Part shown: positions 35,978 to 45,500 of the stretch, piece by piece | Layout of the letters: every line of letters begins with the position of its first letter | How positions within the stretch are numbered: position 1 is the first letter of the stretch | From: Scilla litardierei | Taxonomy: Eukaryota; Streptophyta; Magnoliopsida; Asparagales; Asparagaceae | NCBI GenBank assembly: GCA_030789695.1 | Contig: CM061132.1 | Coordinates: 163,395,442-163,459,441, forward strand | Direction of reading: 5' to 3' | Length of the DNA: 64,000 nucleotides | The notes under the pieces: model-generated | What the model saw: the letters and a program-made list of their open reading frames with translations, nothing else | Database searches by the model: none | Told to the model about the DNA's origin: nothing | Made by a program: the position numbers and the translations under genes

Positions 35978-36002
35978 TTGTATAAAGATCTTAGCATGAA
36001 TG
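35978..36002 (+). repeat. Right copy of the 25-bp duplication
   Basis: It is identical to 33049-33073 and is followed by the continuation of the Myb/SANT reading frame. Confidence 0.9.
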
Positions 36003-36130
36003 AGCTGGCGGGGCGTCAATTTTTGGCCGTGCCACATCAGAGTCGAAAGCTTATACTTGAAGATTTAGTGGCAGAAATGAAAAGGGACTTGCGGGACGCT
36101 GGTTATGGCAGTGGAGATGGCGTCGGATAG

Positions 36131-37138
36131 ATATGAGAATGGGTGGATTATAAGGTATGGTGGTTGAGTGGGGAGTAGAGGTCGTTGGGGTTGGGTATGT
36201 TTTGTATGGGTACGTATGAAACATATTGGCATGTCGCATTGCTGTTTTTTGTGTGGCGTGTCTCCTAGATGCTTTTTGTGTGTGAATGTGAACAATGTGG
36301 CGTAGGGTAATGGGTGCAGGGTATGTGGCATGTCTCCATAATGCTGGGTGTCTTGATATGAAACATATTTGCAATGCTCTATGGTTCAATTTTTTGGTTA
36401 ATGTCTCACTTTTGATGATTTGGCTGCATGGTACATATTTTGCTATATTTTATCCATGTTGTTTTTTGTTGTTATGTGATACATATGGGCAGGGCCTACT
36501 GGTGCAGGTTTTGGCCCATGTCTACATGTTGCAGTTTGTGATATTATGAAACATAAGTGGATGGCTCCTATTATCAGTTTTGGTTTATGGGTCCTTGTAG
36601 ATGTTTCCCTGTAAGCCCAATGATGACGATATGTACATGATCCCTGTGTCCATGGGATATGAAAAAGATAGGTGGATATAGGCTGGATGGTTCCACTATC
36701 TCTGCGTGTGTGTTATGTGATGGAGCAACTGATTATGACCACCATGATTTATTGCTAACTAAACTTTCTTCCTGAGGGCGATAAAATCACATCTGTTTCT
36801 CATTGTTCACAGCAGCACCAATGTGCAATGCCCCCAAAAAAATGAAACTGGGTATAAAAACACATATGTTTCAGCCCTATGATGACTAACATATAATGAT
36901 CACTTTGTCCCTCGGTTACGAAGAAAAAGTTGTATTAGGTGTGAAGGTTCATTCAAAATGAGCAACCGCCTAATACATACTGAATGCTTAAAAACATGTT
37001 ACCCTGAGGGCTTAGAAACATATGTGATTTTTACCCAGTTTTGTTCTCTGATGGGGCATTGCACATTAGAGCTGCTGTGAACACTGAGATACGTATGTGA
37101 TTTGTTGGGGGCTATGCACACTGGTGCTGCTGTTAAAG
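36131..37138. other. PIF element spacer before the minisatellite
   Basis: Non-coding. It contains one minisatellite unit in inverted orientation (about 36788-36873) and a segment (36600-36785) that recurs after the array at about 39515-39690. Confidence 0.6.
36600..36785 (+). repeat. Direct repeat flanking the minisatellite, left copy
   Basis: It shares with 39515-39690 the ordered motifs CCAATGATGA, GATATGAAAAA, GATGGTTCCA, GTGATGGAGCAACTG and TTTCTTCCTGAGGGC. Confidence 0.78.
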
Positions 37139-37185
37139 CGAGAGAGGAAAGTGAGTGAATAGTGATGAATTGACGCGTGAATAGT
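37139..37185 (-). repeat. Inverted internal copy of the PIF left subterminal sequence
   Basis: These 47 bp are the reverse complement of 19937-19983 with about three mismatches (shared core AAAGTGAGTGAATAGTG and GAATTGACGCGTGA). The copy lies at the left edge of the minisatellite. Confidence 0.85.
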
Positions 37186-39510
37186 GACCCAAATACACTG
37201 AGAAACAGATGTGTTTTTATACCCAGTTTAATTTTTTTGTGGGCTATGCACAATGGTGCTGCAGTGAACATTGAGAAACTTATGTGGTTTTTTCCCAGTT
37301 TCTATTTTTTGGGGGCTTTGCACAGTGGTGCTGCAGTGAACAATGAGAAACAAATGTGTTTTTATACCCAGTTTAATTTTTTTTGGGGGCAATGCACATT
37401 GGTGCAGCTGGGAACAATGAGACACATATGTGTTTTTATACCCAGTTTAATTTTTTTGGTTGCAATGCACATTGGTGCAGCTGGGAACAATGAGACACAT
37501 ATGTGTTTTTATACCCAGTTTAATTTTTTTGGGTGCAATGCACATTGGTGCAGCTGTGAACAATGAGAAACAGGTGTTTTTATGTCCTTGAAGATTTTTT
37601 TGGGGGCTTTGCACAGTGGTGCTGCAGTGAACATTGAGAAACAAATGTGTTTTTATACCCAGTTTAAATGTTTTGGGGGCTTTGCACATTGGTGCTGCAG
37701 TGATCAATGAGAAACAAATGTGTCTTTTTACCCAGTTTAATTTTTTTGGTTGCTTTGCACATTGGTGCTGCAGTGAACATTGAAGATTATTATGTGTTTT
37801 TTACCCAGTTTAAATGTTTTGGGGGCTTTGCACATTGGTGCTGCAGTGATCAATGAGAAACAAATGTGTCTTTTAACCCAGTTTAATTTTTTTGGGGGCT
37901 TTGCACATTGGTGCTGCAGTGAACATTGAAGATTCATATGTGTTTTTTACCCAGTTTAATTTTTTTGGGTGCAATGCACATTGGTGCTGCAGTGAACATT
38001 GAGAAACAGATGTGTTTTTTGCCCCAGTTTAATTTTTTTGGGGGCTTTGCACATTGGTGCAGCTGGGAACAATGAGAAACAAATGTGTTTTTATACCCAG
38101 TTTAATTTTTTTGGGTGCAATGCACATTGGTGCTGCAGTTAACATTGAGAAACAGATGTGTTTTTTGCCCCAGTTTAAATTTTTTGGGGGCTTTGCACAT
38201 TGGTGCAGCTGGGAACAATGAGACACATATGTGTTTTTATACCCAGGTTCATATTTTTGGGGGCAATGCACATTGGTGCAGCTGTGAACAATGAGAAACA
38301 GATGTGTTTTTAGGACCAGTTTAATTTTTTTTGGGGGCTTTGCACATTGGTGCTGCAGTGAACATTGATAAACAAATGTGTTTTTATACACAGTTTAAAT
38401 TTTTTGGGGGCTTTGCACATTGGTGCTGCAGTGATCAATGAGAAACAAATGTGTTTTTATACCCAGTTTAAATTTTTTGGGGGCTTTGCACATTGGTGCT
38501 GCAGTGAACATTGAGACACATATGTGTATTTATACCCAGTTTAATTTTTTTGGGGGCTTTGCAAAGTGGTTCTGCAGTGAACATTGAGAAACTAATGTGT
38601 TTTTTTCCCAGTTTCTATTTTTTGGGTGCTATGCACTTTGGTGCAGCTGTGAACAATGAGAAACAGATGTGTTTTTAGGACCAGTTTAATTTTTTTGGGG
38701 GCTTTGCACATTGGTGCTGCAGTGAACATTGATAAACAAATGTGTTTTTATACCCAGTTTAAATTTTTTGGGGGCTTTGCACACTGGTGCTGCAGTGAAC
38801 ATTGAGAAACTGATGTGTTTGTTTCCCAGTTTCTATTTTTTTGGGGCTTTGCACATTGGTGCAGCTGGGAACAATGAGAAACAAATGTGTTTTTATACCC
38901 AGTTTAATTTTTTTGGGGGCTTTGCACATTGGTGCAGCTGGGAACAATGAGAAACAAATGTGTTTTTATACCCAGTTTAATTTTTTTGGGGGCTTTGCAC
39001 ATTGGTGCTGCAGTGAACATTGAGAAACAGAAGTGTTTTTATACCCAGTTTATTTTTTTTGGGGGCTTTGCACACTGGTGCTGCAGTGAACATTGAGAAA
39101 CTTATGTGTTTTTTTCCCAGTTTCTATTTTTTTGGGGCTTTGCACATTGGTGCAGCTGGGAACAATGAGAAACAAATGTGTTTTTATACCCAGTTTAATT
39201 TTTTTGGGTGCAATGCACATTGGTGCTGCAGTGAACATTGAGAAACAGAAGTGTTTTTATAACCAGTTTAATTTTTTTGGGGGCTTTGCACATTGGTGCT
39301 GCAGTGAACATTGAGACACATATGTGTTTTAATACCCAGTTTAAATTTTTTGGGGGCTTTGCACACTGGTGCTGCAGTGAACATTGAGAAACTTATGTGT
39401 TTTTTCCCAGTTTCTTTTTTTGTGGCTTTTCACATTGGTGCTTCTGTGAATACTGAGAAACATATGTGTTTTTATACCCAGTATAATTTTTTGCTGGTGC
39501 ATTGCACAGT
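37186..39510 (+). repeat. 73-bp minisatellite array, about 31 copies
   Basis: The unit runs TTTTTATACCCAGTTTAATT, then TTTTTGGGGGCTTTGCACA, TTGGTGCTGCAGTGAACA and TTGAGAAACAAATGTG. The period is 73 bp (for example 38881 to 38954). Two subtypes alternate, GCTGCAGTGAACATT and GCAGCTGGGAACAATGA, and a third has TTCCCAGTTTCTATT. Because 73 is not a multiple of three, the open frames across it change phase each unit and are not genes. Confidence 0.93.
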
Positions 39511-39514
39511 GGCT

Positions 39515-39690
39515 GATCCTAGCCCAATGATGAAGATAATTAGCTGATCCCCTTGTCCCTCGGGTATGAAAAAATAGGTGGTTATAGCCTTGATGGTTCC
39601 ATTACCAATGAGGGGGAGAGAGATGTGATGGAGCAACTGCTTATGTCCACCAGGATTTATTGAAAAATTACCTTTCTTCCTGAGGGCTTA
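39515..39690 (+). repeat. Direct repeat flanking the minisatellite, right copy
   Basis: It is the counterpart of 36600-36785. It begins near CCTAGCCCAATGATGAAG and ends with TTTCTTCCTGAGGGC. Confidence 0.78.
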
Positions 39691-39981
39691 TGTATACCAT
39701 AAACACAAACATCTACATTGAGCCATGACACAAAAACTGACTTTATGAGCCATTCACATATGTTTCAGCCTGCTGATGATGAAGATATATATACAGTTCA
39801 ATTTGTCTCTATGTTACGATATTTCCTTTTATCTTTTACTTCTGAATTAAGCCAGGTGATGTAATCTTCCACGGGGTTGTCATTGTCTGTAGGTACGCTG
39901 CTTCCCCCATTTTTCATGTCATTGTTATATCTCTTTAAATCATTATTCACGCTAATATTTGTTATTTCTTGCAAGGTTAAA
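39691..39981. other. Spacer before the GRF zinc finger gene
   Basis: AT-rich, 290 bp, probably the leader or promoter of the gene at 39982. No coding potential on its own. Confidence 0.4.
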
Positions 39982-40440
39982 ATGAGCACCGGTTCCAGCT
40001 CTTCTATTCAATCCAGACCCAGATTTGCTGCAGGCGGGGAGTTGGCGGCTGATGATGATGACTGCAAGATTTGCTACTGTCGGCTCAAGGTTGCCAGGCG
40101 GACATCATGGACCCGAAAAAATCCCGGCAGGCGCTTTTGGAGCTGTCCATCCCGAGTGAATGGATGCAACTTCTACGAATGGAAGGATCCACCACACTCC
40201 GACTGGTCAACCTATGTGATACTTCAGTTGCTGGATGAGATTGAAAGAGGCCCCACCAATGCTCCCTCGTCCACATCGTTCTCGGATCGGCGGCTTTTAG
40301 AGATAGAGGGTCGGTTGGCCTCGCTCGTGGGGCGATTTGAGCGGACAACGGTGCGAATGGACACCGTGAAGTGGGTTTTGTTTACGCTCCTAGGGTTGAT
40401 GTTAGTTGTGTTATTGTTGATTATACACAAGAGCGGTTGA
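39982..40440 (+). CDS. GRF-type zinc finger protein with C-terminal membrane helix, inside the PIF element
   Basis: The 152-aa protein starts at the ATG at 39982 (MSTGSSSS); an upstream in-frame ATG at 39877 would add an unlikely hydrophobic leader. A GRF zinc finger spans about residues 28-68: CKICYC, RRTSWTRKNPGRRFWSC and NGCNFYEWKD, with the conserved GRxFxxC and C-x-F-x-W core. A charged, probably coiled helix (RRLLEIEGRLASLVGRFERT) and one membrane segment (about 131-148) ending HKSG follow. GRF fingers bind single-stranded nucleic acid in DNA repair proteins (family knowledge). Small plant proteins of this shape are common but uncharacterised. It lies between the minisatellite and the right TIR, so it travels with the transposon or was captured by it. 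No function is claimed. Confidence 0.8.
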   Translation: MSTGSSSSIQSRPRFAAGGELAADDDDCKICYCRLKVARRTSWTRKNPGRRFWSCPSRVNGCNFYEWKDPPHSDWSTYVILQLLDEIERGPTNAPSSTSFSDRRLLEIEGRLASLVGRFERTTVRMDTVKWVLFTLLGLMLVVLLLIIHKSG

Positions 40441-41123
40441 TGTTGGGTTGGGTACAATGTTACTCTTTATAACTGGTTGTTTGTTCTGCACAATGAGACT
40501 GTAATATGTTTACTATAAGTATTTTGTATATTTCTGATGTTCATGGGTTATGTTACCTACGAAAGTGATTTCGGTTGTATGCTTTCGCTGCAACTCATTT
40601 GTACTTTTTACAATTTATGACTGGTGGAAATGCAATGGACTACCCCATTCGGGTGCTTATAAACTAATTACTGCCATCGTTTGTATTTAATTGACCAGTA
40701 ATGAAATTAATTAATTCTTTTTTTATTTAAATTCGGTAATTTAATATTTATTTTTGCTACATTCGATATAATTATGCGTATTTAGTAGATATTTACTTAA
40801 TAGTTAATAGTTAGTTAATTAATAGTTATTAGTTTAATTTAATAGAAGAGTTTCTACTTGGGAGATACATAGGGGGTTATTCTCACCTCATAACACCATA
40901 ACCAACTACCAACAATCCTCATCCAACTTTCCCAAACACACAATTTACCAAAGAAACACAAAACTTTACTATGGGCCCCACATACAAATCCCAAAACAAC
41001 TTTCCCACCCACTTTCCTTCCAAAGAAACACAAAACTCTATTTATCTCTCCTCAGGAATCCACCATGGATTTACTATTCACAACAGTAAATCCCAAACAA
41101 CTTTCAACCAAAGAAACAAGCCC
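40441..41123. other. PIF right subterminal region with repeated CCAAAGAAAC motifs
   Basis: Non-coding and A-rich. CCAAAGAAACACAAAAC occurs at 40949 and 41019, and the TIR itself reads CCAAAGAAACAAGCCC. Such subterminal repeats are candidate binding sites for the Myb/SANT protein. Confidence 0.65.
41108..41123 (-). repeat. Right terminal inverted repeat of the PIF/Harbinger element
   Basis: CCAAAGAAACAAGCCC followed by TTA (41124-41126). Confidence 0.8.
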
Positions 41124-41149
41124 TTACATGATTGTCAGACCGCCTTGAC

Positions 41150-41400
41150 GAATTCGGTCCAAAAAAATGAGTTATTCGAAAAGAATCCCTCAAATCGTGG
41201 TATTTGCTATTAGATCTTTCAAATTATTTAACTCACTTGAAAAGAGTCCCTTTTGGGGACCTAATTGTAATATTATTTTTTTGAAATCGGTCCGTAAAGT
41301 GGCTCTTTTCAAGTGAGTTAAATGATTTGAAGGCTAAATCGTAAATGCTATGATTTTAGAGATTCTTTTCGAATAATACATTTTTTGAGGGACCGAATTC
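41150..41400. mobile_element. Foldback MITE-like palindrome
   Basis: The 251 bp segment has arms of about 100 bp. The left arm begins GAATTCGGTCC and the right arm ends GGGACCGAATTC. The matching inner arms include AACTCACTTGAAAAGAG and CTCTTTTCAAGTGAGTT. The loop is about 45 bp. It starts only 23 bp after the PIF target duplication. Confidence 0.82.
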
Positions 41401-42544
41401 TAAAAAAACCATTAAATAATAATGAACATTGAAGTTATTGCCCAAGGTTATTAAAAGGTAATGTAAGGGAAACGCCATCACATTTTACTTGCCGTGTTTT
41501 GTTTGAATTCATGTTTATCTTTAATTTAAAGTTTATATGTATACGTAGCACAACAACATTTTTTTTCTTCATATTATTTATTTTACTGTCCTTCAGCGCA
41601 TGCAGAAATTATATCTATTTGCTATTGTAGCAAATTGCCAAATTAAAAACACGTAACATACACTAAAGTCGTAATACTTTTGATGTTAATAATCTATTAT
41701 AAATTACAGCTTAATCACGACATCATTTTTCACCCAAAAATTTAAGGGTACATGATTAAGTGATTAAATTGGTGATTTAAATATATAAATGATAGTACTT
41801 TAAAAAGAGAACATACAAACATATGATTATATATATGTGGCTACGCGAACATATGCGCTTCGAAAAAGTACTGTTTGGCCGGTCAAAATCGTTGACCTTC
41901 ATAGTTTAAAATAAAAGACATCAAATATTAGTTGAAACCGATATCTTTTGATCATTTATCCATCACTATTTAATGATTTTACACGAATACAACCTTTTGG
42001 AATGATTGGATGAATAAGCAAAACTTATTAGCAAGTATTTGTTATTATGAGATTTTATAATATAAATATAAAATGAATAGTTCTTCTTTGTACGAAAAAA
42101 TAAGAGATGGCGTAGTTTTCTATCCTATGTTTCCATTATTATTTTTTAGGGTTTTTCTCATATTAGTCCCTTAAATTATGTGTATTTTGATATTAGTCCC
42201 TTAAATCTTTGTAATTTGATTTTACTAATATACCCTTTTTTAAAAAGTGTTATTTTTACTCATGTAAAATATTAAATTTACCTTCGAAAACTGTCTTTCA
42301 CGACCAAACGGGTGATATATGTAAAAGCTTAATTCTTTATAGACTTATATGCAAATCTCCCCGGATGTAGATTTTGGTCTGCTGATTATCTATATTAAAA
42401 CGTTTATAATTACCATTCATAATTCGTCATTTTTTCCGACCAAATTCCGAGGAAAAAGCCAAAAAAAAGGAAGGAAATAGCAGGAACAAAGAAACACAGA
42501 GCTAACGAACTGCACTCCTGTAAACCCTAAACAAATCCCCACCA
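41401..42544 (+). promoter_or_regulatory. Upstream region of the ALE2-like kinase gene
   Basis: AT-rich. It contains a short direct repeat (ATATTAGTCCCTTAAAT twice at 42163-42209). No gene was seen. The last 60 bp before the first ATG probably belong to the leader. Confidence 0.45.
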
Positions 42545-45500
42545 ATGGAATTGAAATCCCCGATTTCGATCAGATCGCGGCTTCAGACTCCACAGGATGG
42601 GATCGTCGGAGCTCCGCTTCGCGTGATCTCGCTCCTGGTAGGTCCTTTCGCCGTCGCCAATACTGAGAGGTTCTGCTCGTAGCATCGTTCATACTCTATA
42701 TTGGATCGATCGCGCCCAGATCTTCAGATCTTGACCGTTTGATCGGCCATGAGAGGTTCCGGTAGACCGCCTCATGTTTCTGAGCTTCGAGGTACGGGGG
42801 TTTTTGCATTCGTTGAGTGAATTTGTAGTTTTCCGTCGATTGTTATGGTTGTAGGGCTGATAATGATTTGTTTTTTGCTCGCATTAGTAGTGGAGTAGCA
42901 CTTAATTGGGTCAATTTCTAGCTATTTTGTTGTTGAATATGGTAAATTGTATGAATTTAGGGTTCTTCTTGCATGTAGGAGCGAATCTGTCTAAATTAGT
43001 CGTCTCATGGAGCCTGGAAATACTTGTGCCTTACCACATTAGTGAGATTTGTGAAATTCATGAGTTTAAGGGTTCCATAGTTTGTTCCTGCTCTCGCATC
43101 CCAAAGATACTGTCGTTGACCGGTAGTAGCTGTGTTGCAAACTGTAGGTTTTATATTAGGATTTTTTCGTGCTTAGTGATATATCCTTTCATTTCTTTTT
43201 TAAAGTTAAACTACCTTATTATTAATTTAGTGTTATCAGAAAGGTAATAGAACTGTGATTTTTCATTGTTTTTGATCGATTATATTATATTCTTTTGGAT
43301 ATTTTCTGTGTTTTAGCTACGACATGAACTCGAGGTTGTTTTTATTTTTTTCAATGCTGTTTCTGGGTGAATTCTAACTTCTAAGTGCCATTATATGAGT
43401 CCTTTGTAATATTTGCTCCTGTTAGATCGAATGCATGCTTTGTTACACACGTTAGGATCTGCTTGCTTGAAGAATTATCAGTATATGGTTTATAGAAGTT
43501 GGTCTGAGGTTCCTGGGTGCTGATCAAAGTAAATTCGTGAGCATTAGGTGCCATTAACAAGTTAAATGAGGTTCAATGCATTTAGCTTTTTGTTAATGTT
43601 TTGATGTGGATCCTTTTGCTTTGATCCTAGCATTTTGGCTAAGTTCTAGGGCTTTTATTGTGCATTAGGAGCTCCAAACAAGCTGCATTTATCGGCATTA
43701 TGGTGGCAGTTGCTATCGGTTTTTGGGTTGGGTTACTACTTTTATATCCTTCATGTCAATGTTTCTGATCTTTGACTGAGCAACATGACATGGGGGCACA
43801 TAGTTATTAATTTATGATAAATATTTTTGGTTTCTTTTCACTCAGATGCTTGTGGAACATATATAAGATAGCCTTTGCTATTCAGAGTAATATTTTGTCC
43901 AAGATAGAAAGGGATTAGACATTAGAATAACCCATTACCACATCACATTTTGGTTTGTGGAGCTCATTATGTTGTCGAGCCAAAAAATGCGTCTTTGCTG
44001 ATACAGCAGTTACATGACCTCTATGTTTCAAATTTCCAATTCCATCTCACTCTTTCCAAAGCAAACACACACCTGCACACACACACACTCATTCTTCATG
44101 TCCCTAACAAGCATAGTTGAGGTTGGATCAAAATGTTTACCGTTAGTTTGCACATGTCAGTTGATCAAAGTACAGCCATAAAATTGAAAACAAGTGGAAT
44201 GCACAGATTGAGAGTGTGGCTTCTTGTGAAGTGTATTGGGATTTTCTATTCCCATTAATTGGTAATTAGAATAGGAAAAAGAAACAGAGAGAGAAAAATG
44301 AGAGAGAGAGAGAGATGAAAAAGACAGGCGCCCAAGAGGAAATTTGAACTGTTACACTGTTATCACTTCTTCCAATGATTTGAAGAACAAGTCAACTTCT
44401 ACACCTGCACCTCTTTTGCTAAGTGGGGCCACAATGTGCTACTGGGTTTGTCATTAAGGCAATCTAAATTATTGGAAAGTAGATTACCTTTATTCAAATA
44501 TCAACTTTTCTTAATACTTCCCTTAATTTTGGAGTTGCAGGATTGCTGAAACACTCAAGATTACTGTTGCTGAATTGCGTGTTAATTTTATCCCATGCGG
44601 AACTCATAACCAAGGCTTTATCTGGCGTTCAAATCAGAGAAACAGCATCATCAGTGTCAGAAGTTTCTCTAATGGGTGGATGGAGGCTTGTGGATTCTAG
44701 ACGAGCTCCATCCATTTCTGAACTCGTCTTGCAAGCAAGGTTTCATCCAGTACGAAGAGAACTTAGGGAGCAATCTTCTCCGCCTGTAACGTCACCTCCT
44801 TCAGAAGACAGCTCACTGATAGCTGCTGGCCCCTCTGCAAGCTTATCACAGCTATCAAAGCTGCAGCAGAACCAAAATCTTGCTCCCGAATCATCCCTTA
44901 TACATCCTATCATTGCGGACACTGCGCCTTCAGATTCGAATTCCAGCTCAGTTCCTGGTTTAGCAACGTCTCCGATCTCTCCTCACAGGTCTGGTAAGTC
45001 GAATGCTAGTTTGAGCATACTTCCCAAATGAAAGTTGCTCTGTATTTGACATAAGTAAATGGGATCTCTTACTATCTATTCTTCATATGCTTTAATCACC
45101 TGGCTGTAGGGTGATAGCCTTTCCGTACATTCATGCAGCAGACAATGTGTAACTTGATGTTTTTTTGACACTCTGAATTCCAGGCCGACGTCTGACCTCT
45201 TTGATTAACAGCACCGTAGGATCTCATTTTTGAGCTTCTTAATTTGTACTAATCCTCAAGATGTTTTGAAGTCCATGAGCAACCTGGATGAGATGCGACA
45301 CTCCTATCTTACAACTTGCCTCTCATCTATTTGCCTTCTCTATAGGCTATATATTGTGAAGAATAAGACTGTTCAACAACATTGCACAATTTTTGTTTCC
45401 TCTTTTCTTTTTATTGTATTAGCGGTATTTGATTCTTTTTTTCATTTGCCAGGATGTTGCCAATTGAACATGGTGCAGAAGCGAGGTAGTCAAGGTTGCC

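Larger units (their letters stand above)
31637..36130 (+). pseudogene. Myb/SANT-like protein of the PIF element, interrupted by an LTR insertion
   Basis: Exon 1 (31637-32497) has an octapeptide repeat built on PMQMPMSP (31873-31968), a basic Ser-rich linker and a trihelix-type Myb/SANT-like domain (KPEHDATLIPLLAELARQG, SFTSGNVRNHMKSLKTRLKD, GAGWD). Exon 2 starts at 32590 (PRKRAYVNHPLPWFDDL) and runs to 33073. There an LTR insertion with a 25-bp duplication breaks it. The frame resumes at 36003 as ELAGRQFLAV and ends at TAG 36128-36130. In PIF/Harbinger elements such proteins bind the TIRs and bring the transposase to the nucleus (family knowledge). As it stands the C-terminal 43 or so codons are cut off, and the shortened frame gains only one codon before a stop. 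Confidence 0.82.
19889..41123 (+). mobile_element. PIF/Harbinger DNA transposon, 21.2 kb including two nested LTR insertions
   Basis: Terminal inverted repeats GGGCCTGTTTCTTTTG (left) and, read inward, GGGCTTGTTTCTTTGG (right) are flanked by TTA on both sides (19886-19888 and 41124-41126), the standard PIF/Harbinger target duplication. Inside are a DDE transposase of this superfamily and a Myb/SANT-like gene, the two genes typical of it, plus a GRF zinc finger gene and a long minisatellite. Removing the nested copia element with its duplication (8272 bp) and the lone LTR with its duplication (2929 bp) leaves an element of about 10 kb. The TIR core GTTTCTTT is repeated near both ends (19998 area; 40948 and 41020 areas, complement). 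The left end lies about 650 bp upstream of the INO80-B-like gene. Confidence 0.82.

Noticed and set aside
37186..39510. CRISPR-like array
   Set aside because: Units are contiguous with no unique spacers, and this is plant nuclear DNA.
37177..39547. Many overlapping open frames on both strands, 60-129 codons
   Set aside because: They are created by the 73-bp repeat unit, which shifts frame every copy. They show only permutations of the repeat.
42906..43247. 113-codon frame in kinase intron 1
   Set aside because: Low-complexity hydrophobic translation with no splice support and no family resemblance.
45184..45215. Possible mini-exon of the ALE2-like gene with AG and GT borders
   Set aside because: Including it would break the phase-1 join between exons 2 and 3 and lead to a stop.
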